Shown: piece by piece, positions 27,025-34,017 of the stretch
Numbering within the stretch: the first letter of the stretch is position 1
Layout of the letters: each line of letters starts with the position of its first letter
Source: a virus
Direction: 5' to 3' (one strand)
DNA: 34,017 bases
IMG/VR virus record: IMGVR_UViG_3300018423_000031
Location: 1-34,017 of that record
The notes under the pieces: model-generated
What the model was told of the DNA's origin: nothing
Databases searched by the model: none
Seen by the model: the letters and a program-made list of their open reading frames with translations, nothing else
Made by a program: the position numbers and the translations under genes

Positions 27025-27914
27025 TGGCAGATGTTAAAGCCTCAGATCTAAATGCAATAAGAACAAAGATATCCAAGGTCCTTGGAACGGGCGTTGGTTC
27101 GTATGGTTATGGTCAAACCATATACAGTTCTGATGTTTCCGCAGGAGAAAAAATTCTTAAATCGCACTGGGATGCCGTAAGGTATGATATTTATAATTCC
27201 TTGGTTCATCAAACTGGAACCACTGGTTCCAGCATCGCGATGATAACAGACAATCAAGTTATTACTGATGATGCAGGAGATCCCTATCAAAATTGGAACT
27301 ATTGGGCAGATCTTGCGCAAAACAATAGATTTGAAGCAAATGATCTAACCATTGCGGGAACGACAACAGCGAGTACCTCTACATCATGGAGTACTTCTGC
27401 TGAAGTTACTTTTACAATTACATTTACAACAGCAGACAACGCCAGATATTTTTTTAATGGCGGAGGAAAATTAAGAATCACTTCTGAATTAGATGCAGGG
27501 GGTTCTCCTACTCAACAGAGTAATGCCTGGAAAGAATTATTAGCCGCTGCACAAAATGAAGAATTTGGTGGTAATGTTTTTAATCCTGTAAATTTTTACT
27601 CTCTAACTAATTCATACCAAGAATATTATCAAAGAAATGATTCCACACCATATTCTGCCAATTCATACAAATTAGAGGCAAAGTGTGATGTTGCAAATAA
27701 TTCATTAGGAACAGCAAGAATAGTTGATATAAGGGTTAAACTTTTAGATTCATACGTTGACCCAGGTGCTCCGGCCCCGGGAGATTTGGTGAGCGGAGAT
27801 TTAGACATAACCTGCGATTTAGTAAAACCAACAGGAACTACCTTACAACCAGGATTGACTTCATGGGTAGCAGAAACACCTACTTTGGTTAAATCAAGTA
27901 TTACGTTGTCCTAA
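27024..27914 (+). CDS. Virion structural protein, YFFN-GG family, copy 1 (296 aa)
   Basis: This is a probable tail or fibre-associated structural protein; I know the pattern from marine myovirus fibre regions but not an exact function. Features are an N-terminal helical segment ('KASDLNAIRTKISKVLGTG'), 'YGQTIYSSDVSAGEKI', 'WDAVRYDIYNSLVHQTG', and the central motif 'ARYFFNGGGKLRITSELDAG'. It shares this layout with the next gene (27948), including the middle motif and a C-terminal 'DLVKPTGTTLQPG...ETPTL' ending. It is translationally coupled to the upstream fibre gene by a 1-nt overlap (TAATG). The pair probably arose by tandem duplication followed by strong divergence. No membrane or signal segment is seen. 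Confidence 0.8.
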   Translation: MADVKASDLNAIRTKISKVLGTGVGSYGYGQTIYSSDVSAGEKILKSHWDAVRYDIYNSLVHQTGTTGSSIAMITDNQVITDDAGDPYQNWNYWADLAQNNRFEANDLTIAGTTTASTSTSWSTSAEVTFTITFTTADNARYFFNGGGKLRITSELDAGGSPTQQSNAWKELLAAAQNEEFGGNVFNPVNFYSLTNSYQEYYQRNDSTPYSANSYKLEAKCDVANNSLGTARIVDIRVKLLDSYVDPGAPAPGDLVSGDLDITCDLVKPTGTTLQPGLTSWVAETPTLVKSSITLS

Positions 27915-27923
27915 AAACGACAA

Positions 27924-27931
27924 AATAAATA
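27924..27931 (+). promoter_or_regulatory. Putative T4-type late promoter (AATAAATA)
   Basis: AATAAATA lies in the 33-nt gap between the two related structural genes, 16 nt before ATG 27948. It is identical to the boxes at 17298 and 28958. A start about 6-7 nt downstream would give a very short leader that still includes the GAGGAAAA ribosome site beginning at 27937. Confidence 0.45.
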
Positions 27932-27947
27932 GTTTTGAGGAAAACAT

Positions 27948-28925
27948 ATGGCCGCAGTAAATGACAAAATCAAAGCAGCAGATTATAATGCAATCTATAA
28001 TAAGATCGCTCCTGTTCTTGGTGTTGGTTCTGCGGATACAGGTTGGGGACAAACAGTACAGAGTGCAGCAGTAACCACTTCAGATTCAGTGACCGTGAAT
28101 GAATATGCGGCATTGAGATACGATGTCATTAATGCCTACACGCATTTGTTTAATACCGTTCCTTCACCAGCGGTCAGCACACAAACTATTGGAGCCAAGA
28201 TCAAATATAATTTAACTGATGCTCCTATCAATTACTGGAACAATCTCGCAAACACGATAGTTGCAAACAAGAAAAATCTTGCAGTTGCAGGTCAGAGAAG
28301 AACAGTTAATCACGGAACGGTAAATTTAACAACCACCTGGGATACTGAACTTAACTGCATTATTACTGTTGGATTCACAACAGCCGAAGCAGCAAGATTC
28401 TTTTTTAATTCAGGAGGTAGTTTCCAGTTTCAGAGTGCAAGAACGGGAGGCGCCGGAACAAATCAAAATGCATCCTGGACAACTCTGTTAAGCACGGCAG
28501 GAACGAGAATTTTTGGAGGCAATACTCCGGGCACTGGAGTTTCTCCACTTGACGGAAACAATTGGTTTAGAATGACGCAGGTGAGAAACCAGTGGAGCCA
28601 GGTAATTGCATCATCACCATACGCACTAAATGAATGGAGACTGTGGGCAAGAGCACTTGATGTTAACGATAACAGCAGTGGTACTTCCACGGTGATGGAA
28701 TTTTATTGCCAATGGGTTGACAACCATATTGGACTTGGTGGACCAGCCGAGGTTGGTGATCCATCGCTTGGTGCTGGCACCTATGGTCCTGACGCAGTTG
28801 ATGGAACGATATCATTGACCGTCCAAACTGTAGAACCAACTGGCACATTAGTACCAGCAAGTGCTGGTAATTTCAACATAGAAACTCCAACGGTCACGAT
28901 TGGCGCCATAAACAAAGTCGCCTAA
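27948..28925 (+). CDS. Virion structural protein, YFFN-GG family, copy 2 (325 aa)
   Basis: This is a paralogue of the gene at 27024. Parallel segments in the same order are 'KIKAADYNAIYNKIAPVLG', 'GWGQTVQSAAV', 'YAALRYDVINAYTHLF', 'AARFFFNSGGSFQFQSARTG', and a C-terminal 'TVQTVEPTGTLVPA' with 'ETPTV'. Trp-rich segments ('NNWFRMTQVRNQWSQVIA', 'ALNEWRLWARALDV') occupy the C-terminal half and may form the surface of a binding domain. ATG 27948 has a GAGG site 7 nt upstream and its own putative late promoter. It is the last structural gene before the accessory enzyme cassette. Exact role is unknown; fibre tip or tail-associated protein is the most reasonable guess. Confidence 0.8.
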   Translation: MAAVNDKIKAADYNAIYNKIAPVLGVGSADTGWGQTVQSAAVTTSDSVTVNEYAALRYDVINAYTHLFNTVPSPAVSTQTIGAKIKYNLTDAPINYWNNLANTIVANKKNLAVAGQRRTVNHGTVNLTTTWDTELNCIITVGFTTAEAARFFFNSGGSFQFQSARTGGAGTNQNASWTTLLSTAGTRIFGGNTPGTGVSPLDGNNWFRMTQVRNQWSQVIASSPYALNEWRLWARALDVNDNSSGTSTVMEFYCQWVDNHIGLGGPAEVGDPSLGAGTYGPDAVDGTISLTVQTVEPTGTLVPASAGNFNIETPTVTIGAINKVA

Positions 28926-28952
28926 TTTCAATTAATTTTACGCACCTTCTGT

Positions 28953-28974
28953 AGCATAATAAATATAATATGCT
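28953..28974 (+). promoter_or_regulatory. Putative late promoter inside an AT-rich palindrome
   Basis: AATAAATA at 28958-28965 lies within an imperfect palindrome. AGCATA (28953-28958) pairs with TATGCT (28969-28974), and inner TA/TA steps can also pair. A second, overlapping inverted repeat is ATAATA/TATTAT (28965-28970 and 28974-28979). It sits in the longest intergenic gap of the window, directly before the accessory cassette, and could set when that cassette is expressed. The stem is too AT-rich, and lacks a T-run, to be a convincing terminator. Confidence 0.5.
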
Positions 28975-28982
28975 ATTATAAT

Positions 28983-28990
28983 AAGGAGGT
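28983..28990 (+). promoter_or_regulatory. Strong ribosome binding site (AAGGAGGT)
   Basis: AAGGAGGT matches the full anti-Shine-Dalgarno complement and sits 3 nt before ATG 28994. It is the strongest site I see in the window and marks the first gene of the enzyme cassette. Confidence 0.7.
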
Positions 28991-28993
28991 AGT

Positions 28994-29350
28994 ATGCTTG
29001 ATGAAATACAAAAAGCCTTGGAATTTTCAAACTACAGACAAACCCTTTCTGTACAAAGAAAAACACTAAAAGAAAAAATTGATGCCAAATTAACCTATGG
29101 GTTTAATGGCGGAATATTCAAAATTGATAGAACCCTATTGAATTTTATTGAAATGTTGATCTACAAGGATAGATCAGAAAATGTCGTGGTTCTTGATGTT
29201 AATGAAAACCCAATCTTGATCGAAGATCTTGTATCATTCAGAGAAGAAATCTTTGATAGATATTTTTCAGCAACATTTGAATATCACGAAGAATATCAAA
29301 AAATTAAAAAAAGCAGATCAGTCGAAGCCTTGATGAATTCCAATGAGTAA
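28994..29350 (+). CDS. Small conserved-looking protein, head of enzyme cassette (118 aa)
   Basis: No named family is recognised. The protein is charged and probably mostly helical ('LQ'-free N-terminal 'LDEIQKALEFSNYRQTLS', then 'RKTLKEKIDAKLTYGFNGGI', and a C-terminal 'EYQKIKKSRSVEALMN'). It has a central hydrophobic stretch ('VVVLDVNENPILIEDLV'). It is the first gene after the promoter and strong ribosome site, and it overlaps the downstream glycosyltransferase-like gene by 8 nt. Similar small proteins occur next to fibre or enzyme genes in cyanophage-like genomes. The function is unknown; a coupling or leader role in the operon is possible. Confidence 0.75.
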   Translation: MLDEIQKALEFSNYRQTLSVQRKTLKEKIDAKLTYGFNGGIFKIDRTLLNFIEMLIYKDRSENVVVLDVNENPILIEDLVSFREEIFDRYFSATFEYHEEYQKIKKSRSVEALMNSNE

Positions 29351-30203
29351 AGGCGTACTAATTTTTGCCCACAATAATAGGCAGGTAGATTATGCAAGGA
29401 TGGCTATAATTGCCGGAGGTCTTGCCACAAAAAATCTGCAGGTTCCCGTAACACTTGCCACTGACGATTCAACGGTTGCTTGGATGAAGGAATCAAATAT
29501 TTACACAACTGCCATGAAGATATTTGAACACATACGCATTGTTAACAGACCAGAAGATCTACAGAATAGAAAATTTAATGACGGAACTGAACAGGTAGTC
29601 GCTCCTTTTAAGAATAGCAATAGAGCCTCGGTATACAACATAACTCCTTACGATAGAACGCTACTAATTGATAGCGATTTTTTTATATTAACTGACGAAC
29701 TAAACAACTATTGGGACATAGATAGCAGCGTCCTAATATCAAAGAATTATAATGATATACTTGGTCCGGAAAGAATAGGATATCTTGATAGATATGTTTC
29801 TAACACAGGTGTTCAACTGTTATGGGCAACCAAGGTAATGTTTACAAAAAATGAAGAGTCAAAAACCTTCTTTAATCTTGTTAACCATGTAAGAGAAAAT
29901 TATAAAAGATATGCAGACGTTTATCGATACGATTCAAGAATGTATAGGAATGATATTGCATTTGCGGTAGCAAGGCATATCATGTATGGATTTGAAACTG
30001 ATAATGACTATTCATTACCCGATGTGTTTTCCGTTCCTGATAAGGACGTGTTGTATGACGTATCAAATGAAAGTCTTAAATTTTTAGTTTCACCAAAACT
30101 GAATAATAATTTTATAGCAACATCAGTAAAGGGAAGAGACGTACACATAATGAACAAACAAAGCATAATTAGAAATTTTGATAAACTGGTGGAAATGATA
30201 TGA
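29343..30203 (+). CDS. Putative GT-A glycosyltransferase, DSD motif (286 aa)
   Basis: This is a probable nucleotide-sugar transferase of GT-A fold, GT8-like in pattern. The start 'MSKGVLIFAHNNRQVDYARM' is a typical first beta-strand and helix. 'VPVTLATDDSTVAWM' follows, and then 'PYDRTLLIDSDFFILTDEL' carries the metal-binding D110-x-D112. A late 'RDVHIMNKQSI' supplies a possible second metal-site histidine, as in GT8 enzymes. Donor and acceptor cannot be read from the sequence. No signal peptide or membrane segment is present, so it acts in the host cytoplasm. It overlaps the upstream gene by 8 nt and the halogenase by 4 nt (ATGA), which implies joint expression with the halogenase. Alternative: a GT-A-like protein that has lost catalysis. 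Confidence 0.75.
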   Translation: MSKGVLIFAHNNRQVDYARMAIIAGGLATKNLQVPVTLATDDSTVAWMKESNIYTTAMKIFEHIRIVNRPEDLQNRKFNDGTEQVVAPFKNSNRASVYNITPYDRTLLIDSDFFILTDELNNYWDIDSSVLISKNYNDILGPERIGYLDRYVSNTGVQLLWATKVMFTKNEESKTFFNLVNHVRENYKRYADVYRYDSRMYRNDIAFAVARHIMYGFETDNDYSLPDVFSVPDKDVLYDVSNESLKFLVSPKLNNNFIATSVKGRDVHIMNKQSIIRNFDKLVEMI

Positions 30204-31675
30204 AAAATATCTTGGTGTTAGGAGGAGGAACTGCTGGATTAATTGCAGCACTAATGATAAAGTCAAAGCATCCTTCTTATGGCATCACCATAATTAAATC
30301 TGATGATGTAGGAATAATAGGAGTGGGTGAAGGAACTACCGAACACTGGTCACACTTTGTAAACAGTATTGGACTGAACATGAGAGAAGTGATAACCGAA
30401 ACTGATGCAACATTTAAGAGTGGTATTTTTTACGAGGAATGGACCAAGGATCCTTATTTTCATGTGATTACTGATCAGATGAGCAGCATGAAATACGGTC
30501 AGTACAAGATAGGTTATGCTTCAGCAATAGGCAGTAATTTAAATAATTTTGATGTAACTCCATCCTATATTGTTGACGGGATCATCGGAGAAGATTTCTT
30601 GCCCAACCAATATCATTTTAATACATTTAAATTAAATGAATATCTAATCAAGATATGCGAACAGAGAAAGATTAATATTATAAATGATTCAATCAATGAC
30701 GTTGAAGTAGACAACGGAAAGATAACAAGCATAACAGGAAGCGGAACTTATTCAGCAGATTTTTATATAGACTGCACAGGATTTAAGAGAGTTCTAATAG
30801 GTAAACTTAATTCAGAATTTATTAGTTGTGAGGATCGAACATTCGTAAACGAAGCAATAGCATTTCAAACCGATGACTTGGAAAATTATAATCCGTATAC
30901 TATTTCAAGGGCAATGAATTCGGGTTGGTTATGGAGAATTCCTACCTATGGCAGGCACGGTAATGGATATGTTTTTAATAATAATTTTATAACAGCAGAC
31001 GAAGCAATCAAAGAGGTGGAAGACCTTTATGGGCATAAAATTAGCGTGGCAAAAAATATTAAGTTTGAAACAGGATATCTAAAAGATTCTTGGATAGGTA
31101 ATTGCTGTGCTGTAGGACTAAGCAGCGGTTTCTTTGAACCTCTTGAAGCCACATCTATTGCATCAACAATACAACAGACCTTTTTAATTCTTAACTCCAT
31201 TTCAACATATGATGAACAAAGCATAATTGATTTTAATAAAAAGTTAAGAAACATTTATTCGAACATACTTGATTTTGTTCAATTGAGTTATATGTGTGGA
31301 AAAGAAGACACACCATTCTGGCAAATGGTTAAGGAACAGTTTAATCCTACTGATCAATTAAAATACATATTGGATGTTGCACAAAAGAGATTGCCCATTT
31401 ATGAAAATTTCGATCAGTCTTACTTAATTTTTACTGAGGATAATTTTATAGTAAAACTACATGCTCTTGGATTATTAAATTTAAAAAATATTAAGAACGA
31501 GTATGAGGAAGTGAATGAATTAGCAAGGAATCATTTCCAAGAAGAACTTAACAACTATCAAGATTTTAAAAAGAGTTCTAAAAAAATGAAACATAAAGAT
31601 ATGCTTGACTTGATTAGAAGCAACAAGGATAATTTTTATGGAATTATTGACAACACAATCAAGGAGACAGCATGA
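30200..31675 (+). CDS. Flavin-dependent halogenase, tryptophan-halogenase family (491 aa)
   Basis: The predicted reaction is FADH2/O2-driven formation of hypohalous acid and halogenation of an electron-rich substrate. Motifs in order: FAD-binding 'GGGTAGL' (residues 8-14); 'GVGEGTTEHW' (41-50); 'ATFKSGIFYEEW', whose K73 corresponds to the catalytic lysine (K79 in PrnA/RebH); 'DCTGF' (191-195); the halogenase signature W243-L-W-R-I-P248; and 'SGFFEPLEATS', whose E316 corresponds to the active-site glutamate. The serine that normally follows that glutamate is alanine here. Length is close to the usual ~500-540 aa. A marine cyanophage member, VirX1, is known to iodinate diverse substrates. No flavin reductase is encoded in this window. 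The gene overlaps both flanking glycosyltransferase-like genes by ATGA, suggesting one pathway or a shared target. Confidence 0.9.
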   Translation: MKNILVLGGGTAGLIAALMIKSKHPSYGITIIKSDDVGIIGVGEGTTEHWSHFVNSIGLNMREVITETDATFKSGIFYEEWTKDPYFHVITDQMSSMKYGQYKIGYASAIGSNLNNFDVTPSYIVDGIIGEDFLPNQYHFNTFKLNEYLIKICEQRKINIINDSINDVEVDNGKITSITGSGTYSADFYIDCTGFKRVLIGKLNSEFISCEDRTFVNEAIAFQTDDLENYNPYTISRAMNSGWLWRIPTYGRHGNGYVFNNNFITADEAIKEVEDLYGHKISVAKNIKFETGYLKDSWIGNCCAVGLSSGFFEPLEATSIASTIQQTFLILNSISTYDEQSIIDFNKKLRNIYSNILDFVQLSYMCGKEDTPFWQMVKEQFNPTDQLKYILDVAQKRLPIYENFDQSYLIFTEDNFIVKLHALGLLNLKNIKNEYEEVNELARNHFQEELNNYQDFKKSSKKMKHKDMLDLIRSNKDNFYGIIDNTIKETA

Positions 31676-32514
31676 CATTCGGTTATCTAATAATTGTGTC
31701 CGATGATACAAAAAATAATTATCCAACGTTAGCCTATGCACTTGCGTTAAGCATTAAGAATACACAGAAAGAGGGCTTTGATAAGGTAGCATTGGTTATT
31801 AATGATAAGAGTAAAATTAAGGACTTCAATTCAACATGGGTGTTTGATGAAATAATCGAATGGGGAGAACAAACACATTGGAATGGTAGATCTTACATGG
31901 ACAAACTTACTCCTTGGGATTACACAATCTGCCTTGATGCAGACATGCTATTCTTTAGAGATTATAGCCATTGGGTAGAATATTTTATCAAGAACTGTGA
32001 ACTGTATGTTGCTAATAAATCCTATACGTATAGGAATGAATTAGTAACTGATAATTCATACAGAAAATGTTTTACAGCAAATGATTTACCTAATTTATAT
32101 TCCTTCTACACATTTTTTGTTAAAGATAGTGCATTAGCAAAAGATTTCTTTAATTTACAGAGAGAAATTATTAACAATCCTACAGAATTCGCAAACAATT
32201 TTTTAACGAAGCATAAGCCTAAGATCATCGGCACCGACGAAGCATTTGCACTTGCCAGCAAGATACTTGACATAACAGATGAAATTGCATATCCTTTGGA
32301 ATTTCCGCGAGTATCACATTTAAAAGGAATGGTTCAAAATTGGCCATATCCAGCAGATAGTGTTTATGATCATGTTGGTTTTTATTTTGATAGGAGTGGT
32401 AATTTAAAAATTGGAAATTATTTACAGACTAACATTGTTCACTATGTAGATAAGAAAAAAGTAAATCTTGAAACAATAAACATACTTGAGGAAATAGCAT
32501 GGAAGAAAGATTAG
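31672..32514 (+). CDS. Putative GT-A glycosyltransferase, DAD motif (280 aa)
   Basis: This is a second GT-A-like protein. Its N-terminal strand 'FGYLIIVSDDTKNNYPTLAY' and 'FDKVALVINDKSKIKDF' lead to 'LTPWDYTICLDADMLFF' with metal-binding D89-x-D91. A candidate late acidic/catalytic region is 'KIIGTDEAFALASKI', and 'FPRVSHLKGMVQNWPYP' follows with a histidine in the usual C-terminal metal-ligand position. It is only distantly similar in wording to the DSD protein at 29343, so the two probably have different donors or acceptors. It is coupled to the halogenase (ATGA, 4 nt) and overlaps the next gene by 16 nt. Predicted location is cytoplasmic. The substrate is unknown. Confidence 0.75.
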   Translation: MTFGYLIIVSDDTKNNYPTLAYALALSIKNTQKEGFDKVALVINDKSKIKDFNSTWVFDEIIEWGEQTHWNGRSYMDKLTPWDYTICLDADMLFFRDYSHWVEYFIKNCELYVANKSYTYRNELVTDNSYRKCFTANDLPNLYSFYTFFVKDSALAKDFFNLQREIINNPTEFANNFLTKHKPKIIGTDEAFALASKILDITDEIAYPLEFPRVSHLKGMVQNWPYPADSVYDHVGFYFDRSGNLKIGNYLQTNIVHYVDKKKVNLETINILEEIAWKKD

Positions 32515-33134
32515 AATTACCTGATTTTGATGAATGGTTGAAAAATTATAAACCACCAGTAATAAAGTATGTTGCGGCGTTTGATCTGGATAGCGGAAAA
32601 GTACTCTCCGTTGGTCCTGACTATGCTCTTAAACAAGACGGGTTTAAGAATATAATTGACATTGATTCGCATGTTGCTGAAAAAATTATTTCTGGAGATA
32701 TAAGAATTAATAACTGTTTTGTTGATCCAACCATGGGTAAACTTGAAATAGTTGAAGTAAAAAATCTTTCAACCATAGATGATGTAATGCATAGAATTAT
32801 AGAAAAGCAATGGTCTGAAGTAGAGAAACCAGAAATATATCTTACGCACCAGGGAGATAAATTAAAAATTGAATTATCTGAAGAATTTGGCGGAACCTAT
32901 AAATTGGATCAAAAGCATCATCCTATTGCTAAGAGAAAAATATTTTGGGATGGTAGTACGGTTATGAGTTTTTTAATTACGGATTATAATGATCCTCATA
33001 AAATACATAATATTTTAGAAATTAAAATAGAAGATGTTGTGGACAATTTTAAGGAATTTAAAATAAACACTCCTCAAAGATTTAGTATCTTTACCAGAAG
33101 ATTATTTAAGAATTACGTGTTGGAAATGAAATGA
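32499..33134 (+). CDS. Unknown protein of the enzyme cassette (211 aa)
   Basis: I do not recognise a domain. The sequence has an N-terminal acidic helix ('LPDFDEWLKNY'), then 'YVAAFDLDSGKVLSVGPDYA', a beta-rich middle ('PEIYLTHQGDKLKIELSEEF', 'KRKIFWDGSTVMSFLITDYN'), and a basic Phe/Arg-rich end ('RFSIFTRRLFKNYVLEMK'). The ATG lies 16 nt inside the preceding glycosyltransferase-like gene, and its stop shares ATGA with the next one. That tight overlap indicates it belongs to the same pathway. G+C is low (about 30% in a sampled line), in contrast to its downstream neighbour. It could be an accessory or binding partner for the transferases; this is inference from position only. Confidence 0.7.
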   Translation: MEERLELPDFDEWLKNYKPPVIKYVAAFDLDSGKVLSVGPDYALKQDGFKNIIDIDSHVAEKIISGDIRINNCFVDPTMGKLEIVEVKNLSTIDDVMHRIIEKQWSEVEKPEIYLTHQGDKLKIELSEEFGGTYKLDQKHHPIAKRKIFWDGSTVMSFLITDYNDPHKIHNILEIKIEDVVDNFKEFKINTPQRFSIFTRRLFKNYVLEMK

Positions 33135-34017
33135 AAAAAGTAATAGAATTTGATGTGTTCTTTCTTAGTTATGATGAGCCAAATGCTGATCTAAACTATG
33201 CGGACCTCTGCAACAAGGTGCCTTGGGCCAAAAGAATACACGGTGTAAAGGGATCAGATCACGCACACAAGGCAGCAGCAGAACAATCAGAAACTGATTG
33301 GGTATTAACAGTTGATGCGGACAACATTGTGTATCCGGAATTCTTTGACATAGAAATAGACATGGACAATCCAGACATTCGTGCATACAGTTGGTGCGGA
33401 CGCAACAATGTAAATGGCCTGCGCTATGGCAATGGTGGATTGAAACTGTGGAACAGAGATCACGTGCTAAACATGAAAACGCATGAGAATGCTGATTCAG
33501 AAAGGGCACAGGTTGATTTTTGTTGGGAAGAAGGATACAGAAACTTTCCAAGAACATACAGCGATACCGTGATCAACGCAACTCCATACATGGCATGGCG
33601 TGCAGGATTCAGAGAAGGTGTCAAGATGACGCTGGATGGCGGACTAAAGGTGCCCGCACAGGAAATTGAAAAGCGTGTGTGGTGGCACAACATACACAGG
33701 CTACGTCAGTGGAGCACGGTGGGCAGCCACACAGAGAATGGCCTGTTTGCTATATTAGGTGCAAGGCAGGGCAACTATCTTACCAACTGCACGGATTGGG
33801 ATCATGTGCGTGTGAGAGATTTTGAAATGCTAAAGGAAGAATACGAAACGCATGCCAAGAAATTCGAGAATGACGAAACAGCAATGATAGAGGAAATTAA
33901 GTCATTGGGAGAAAAATTAAAACACAGCCTTGGATTCAACTATCCATATCTTGATCCTGCCATGAGCAAATACACCGTGGATCTATACAACGAATCCATT
34001 AACATGGGAACAACCTA
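33131..34017 (+). CDS. Putative GT-A glycosyltransferase, 3' end cut by window
   Basis: The frame is open from ATG 33131 (ATGA overlap with the previous stop) to the end of the window, 295 complete codons. The start 'IEFDVFFLSYDEPNADLNYA' followed by 'KRIHGVKGSDHAHKAAAEQS' and 'TDWVLTVDADNIVYPEFFD' (D62-x-D64) is a pattern I recognise from T4-like marine phage proteins of presumed GT-A type. 'NGLRYGNGGLKLWNRDHVL' and a Trp/His-rich segment ('EKRVWWHNIHRLRQWSTVG') follow, with a charged helical stretch near the visible end. Base composition jumps to about 48-52% G+C in sampled lines, from about 30% in the preceding gene, suggesting a separate origin. The true C terminus is not visible. Donor and acceptor are unknown. 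Confidence 0.78.
   Translation, partial: MKKVIEFDVFFLSYDEPNADLNYADLCNKVPWAKRIHGVKGSDHAHKAAAEQSETDWVLTVDADNIVYPEFFDIEIDMDNPDIRAYSWCGRNNVNGLRYGNGGLKLWNRDHVLNMKTHENADSERAQVDFCWEEGYRNFPRTYSDTVINATPYMAWRAGFREGVKMTLDGGLKVPAQEIEKRVWWHNIHRLRQWSTVGSHTENGLFAILGARQGNYLTNCTDWDHVRVRDFEMLKEEYETHAKKFENDETAMIEEIKSLGEKLKHSLGFNYPYLDPAMSKYTVDLYNESINMGTT

Noticed and set aside
17982-28925. Diversity-generating retroelement acting on fibre tips
   Set aside because: No reverse transcriptase and no template/variable repeat pair with adenine-biased differences were seen in the window.
28953-28979. Rho-independent terminator after the structural genes
   Set aside because: The inverted repeats are almost pure A/T, have no G+C stem, and are not followed by a T-run.
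33165-33557. 130-codon Cys/His-rich open frame on the - strand
   Set aside because: Cys and His richness is a by-product of the complementary strand of a Gly/Ala/Asp/Trp-rich gene. The + frame here is open to the window end with a DxD glycosyltransferase pattern.

Overview
This window is a block of a large AT-rich tailed-phage genome. Sampled lines run about 30-40% G+C, with two richer islands. Every gene I accept is on the + strand. Gene content and order point to a T4-like contractile-tailed marine myovirus of the cyanophage/pelagiphage type: a gp6-like baseplate wedge protein, very large baseplate or tail structural proteins, a run of tail-fibre paralogues sharing one N-terminal module, then a cassette of sugar- and small-molecule-modifying enzymes. 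Nothing here fixes the host; there are no photosynthesis genes, tRNAs or integrase.

Layout. (1) 1-3297: 3' part of an enlarged gp6 homologue. (2) 3297-17302: what looks like one giant structural gene of about 4,670 codons, now read as three open frames. A -1 register change lies at about 8915-8921 and an in-frame TAA at 11789-11791. Neither downstream piece has a plausible start codon, and protein-like sequence continues across both breaks. The middle piece encodes a probable seven-bladed FG-GAP-type beta-propeller with carbohydrate-binding-like modules inserted in its loops, and the TAA falls in the last blade. (3) 17331-28925: a small structural protein; four fibre paralogues at 17982, 20134, 22026 and 25255, the first with a tail-collar domain; a 2OG-Fe(II) oxygenase and a small unknown gene inserted among them; and a pair of related structural proteins at 27024 and 27948. 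(4) 28994-34017: a compact operon with ATGA or longer overlaps: small unknown protein, DxD glycosyltransferase-like protein, flavin-dependent (tryptophan-type) halogenase, second DxD glycosyltransferase-like protein, unknown protein, and a third glycosyltransferase-like protein cut by the window end.

Regulation. The three gaps before 17331, 27948 and 28994 each carry AATAAATA, one base from the T4 late-promoter core TATAAATA, so late transcription by a gp55-type sigma factor is likely. Most other genes are translationally coupled by 1-16 nt overlaps or gaps of a few nt. No gene-free stretch exceeds 300 bases, and I saw no convincing rho-independent terminator.

How it works together: regions 1-3 build the baseplate and host-recognition apparatus. 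Region 4 looks like a late accessory module that could glycosylate and halogenate a virion, host-surface or small-molecule target; that role is inference.
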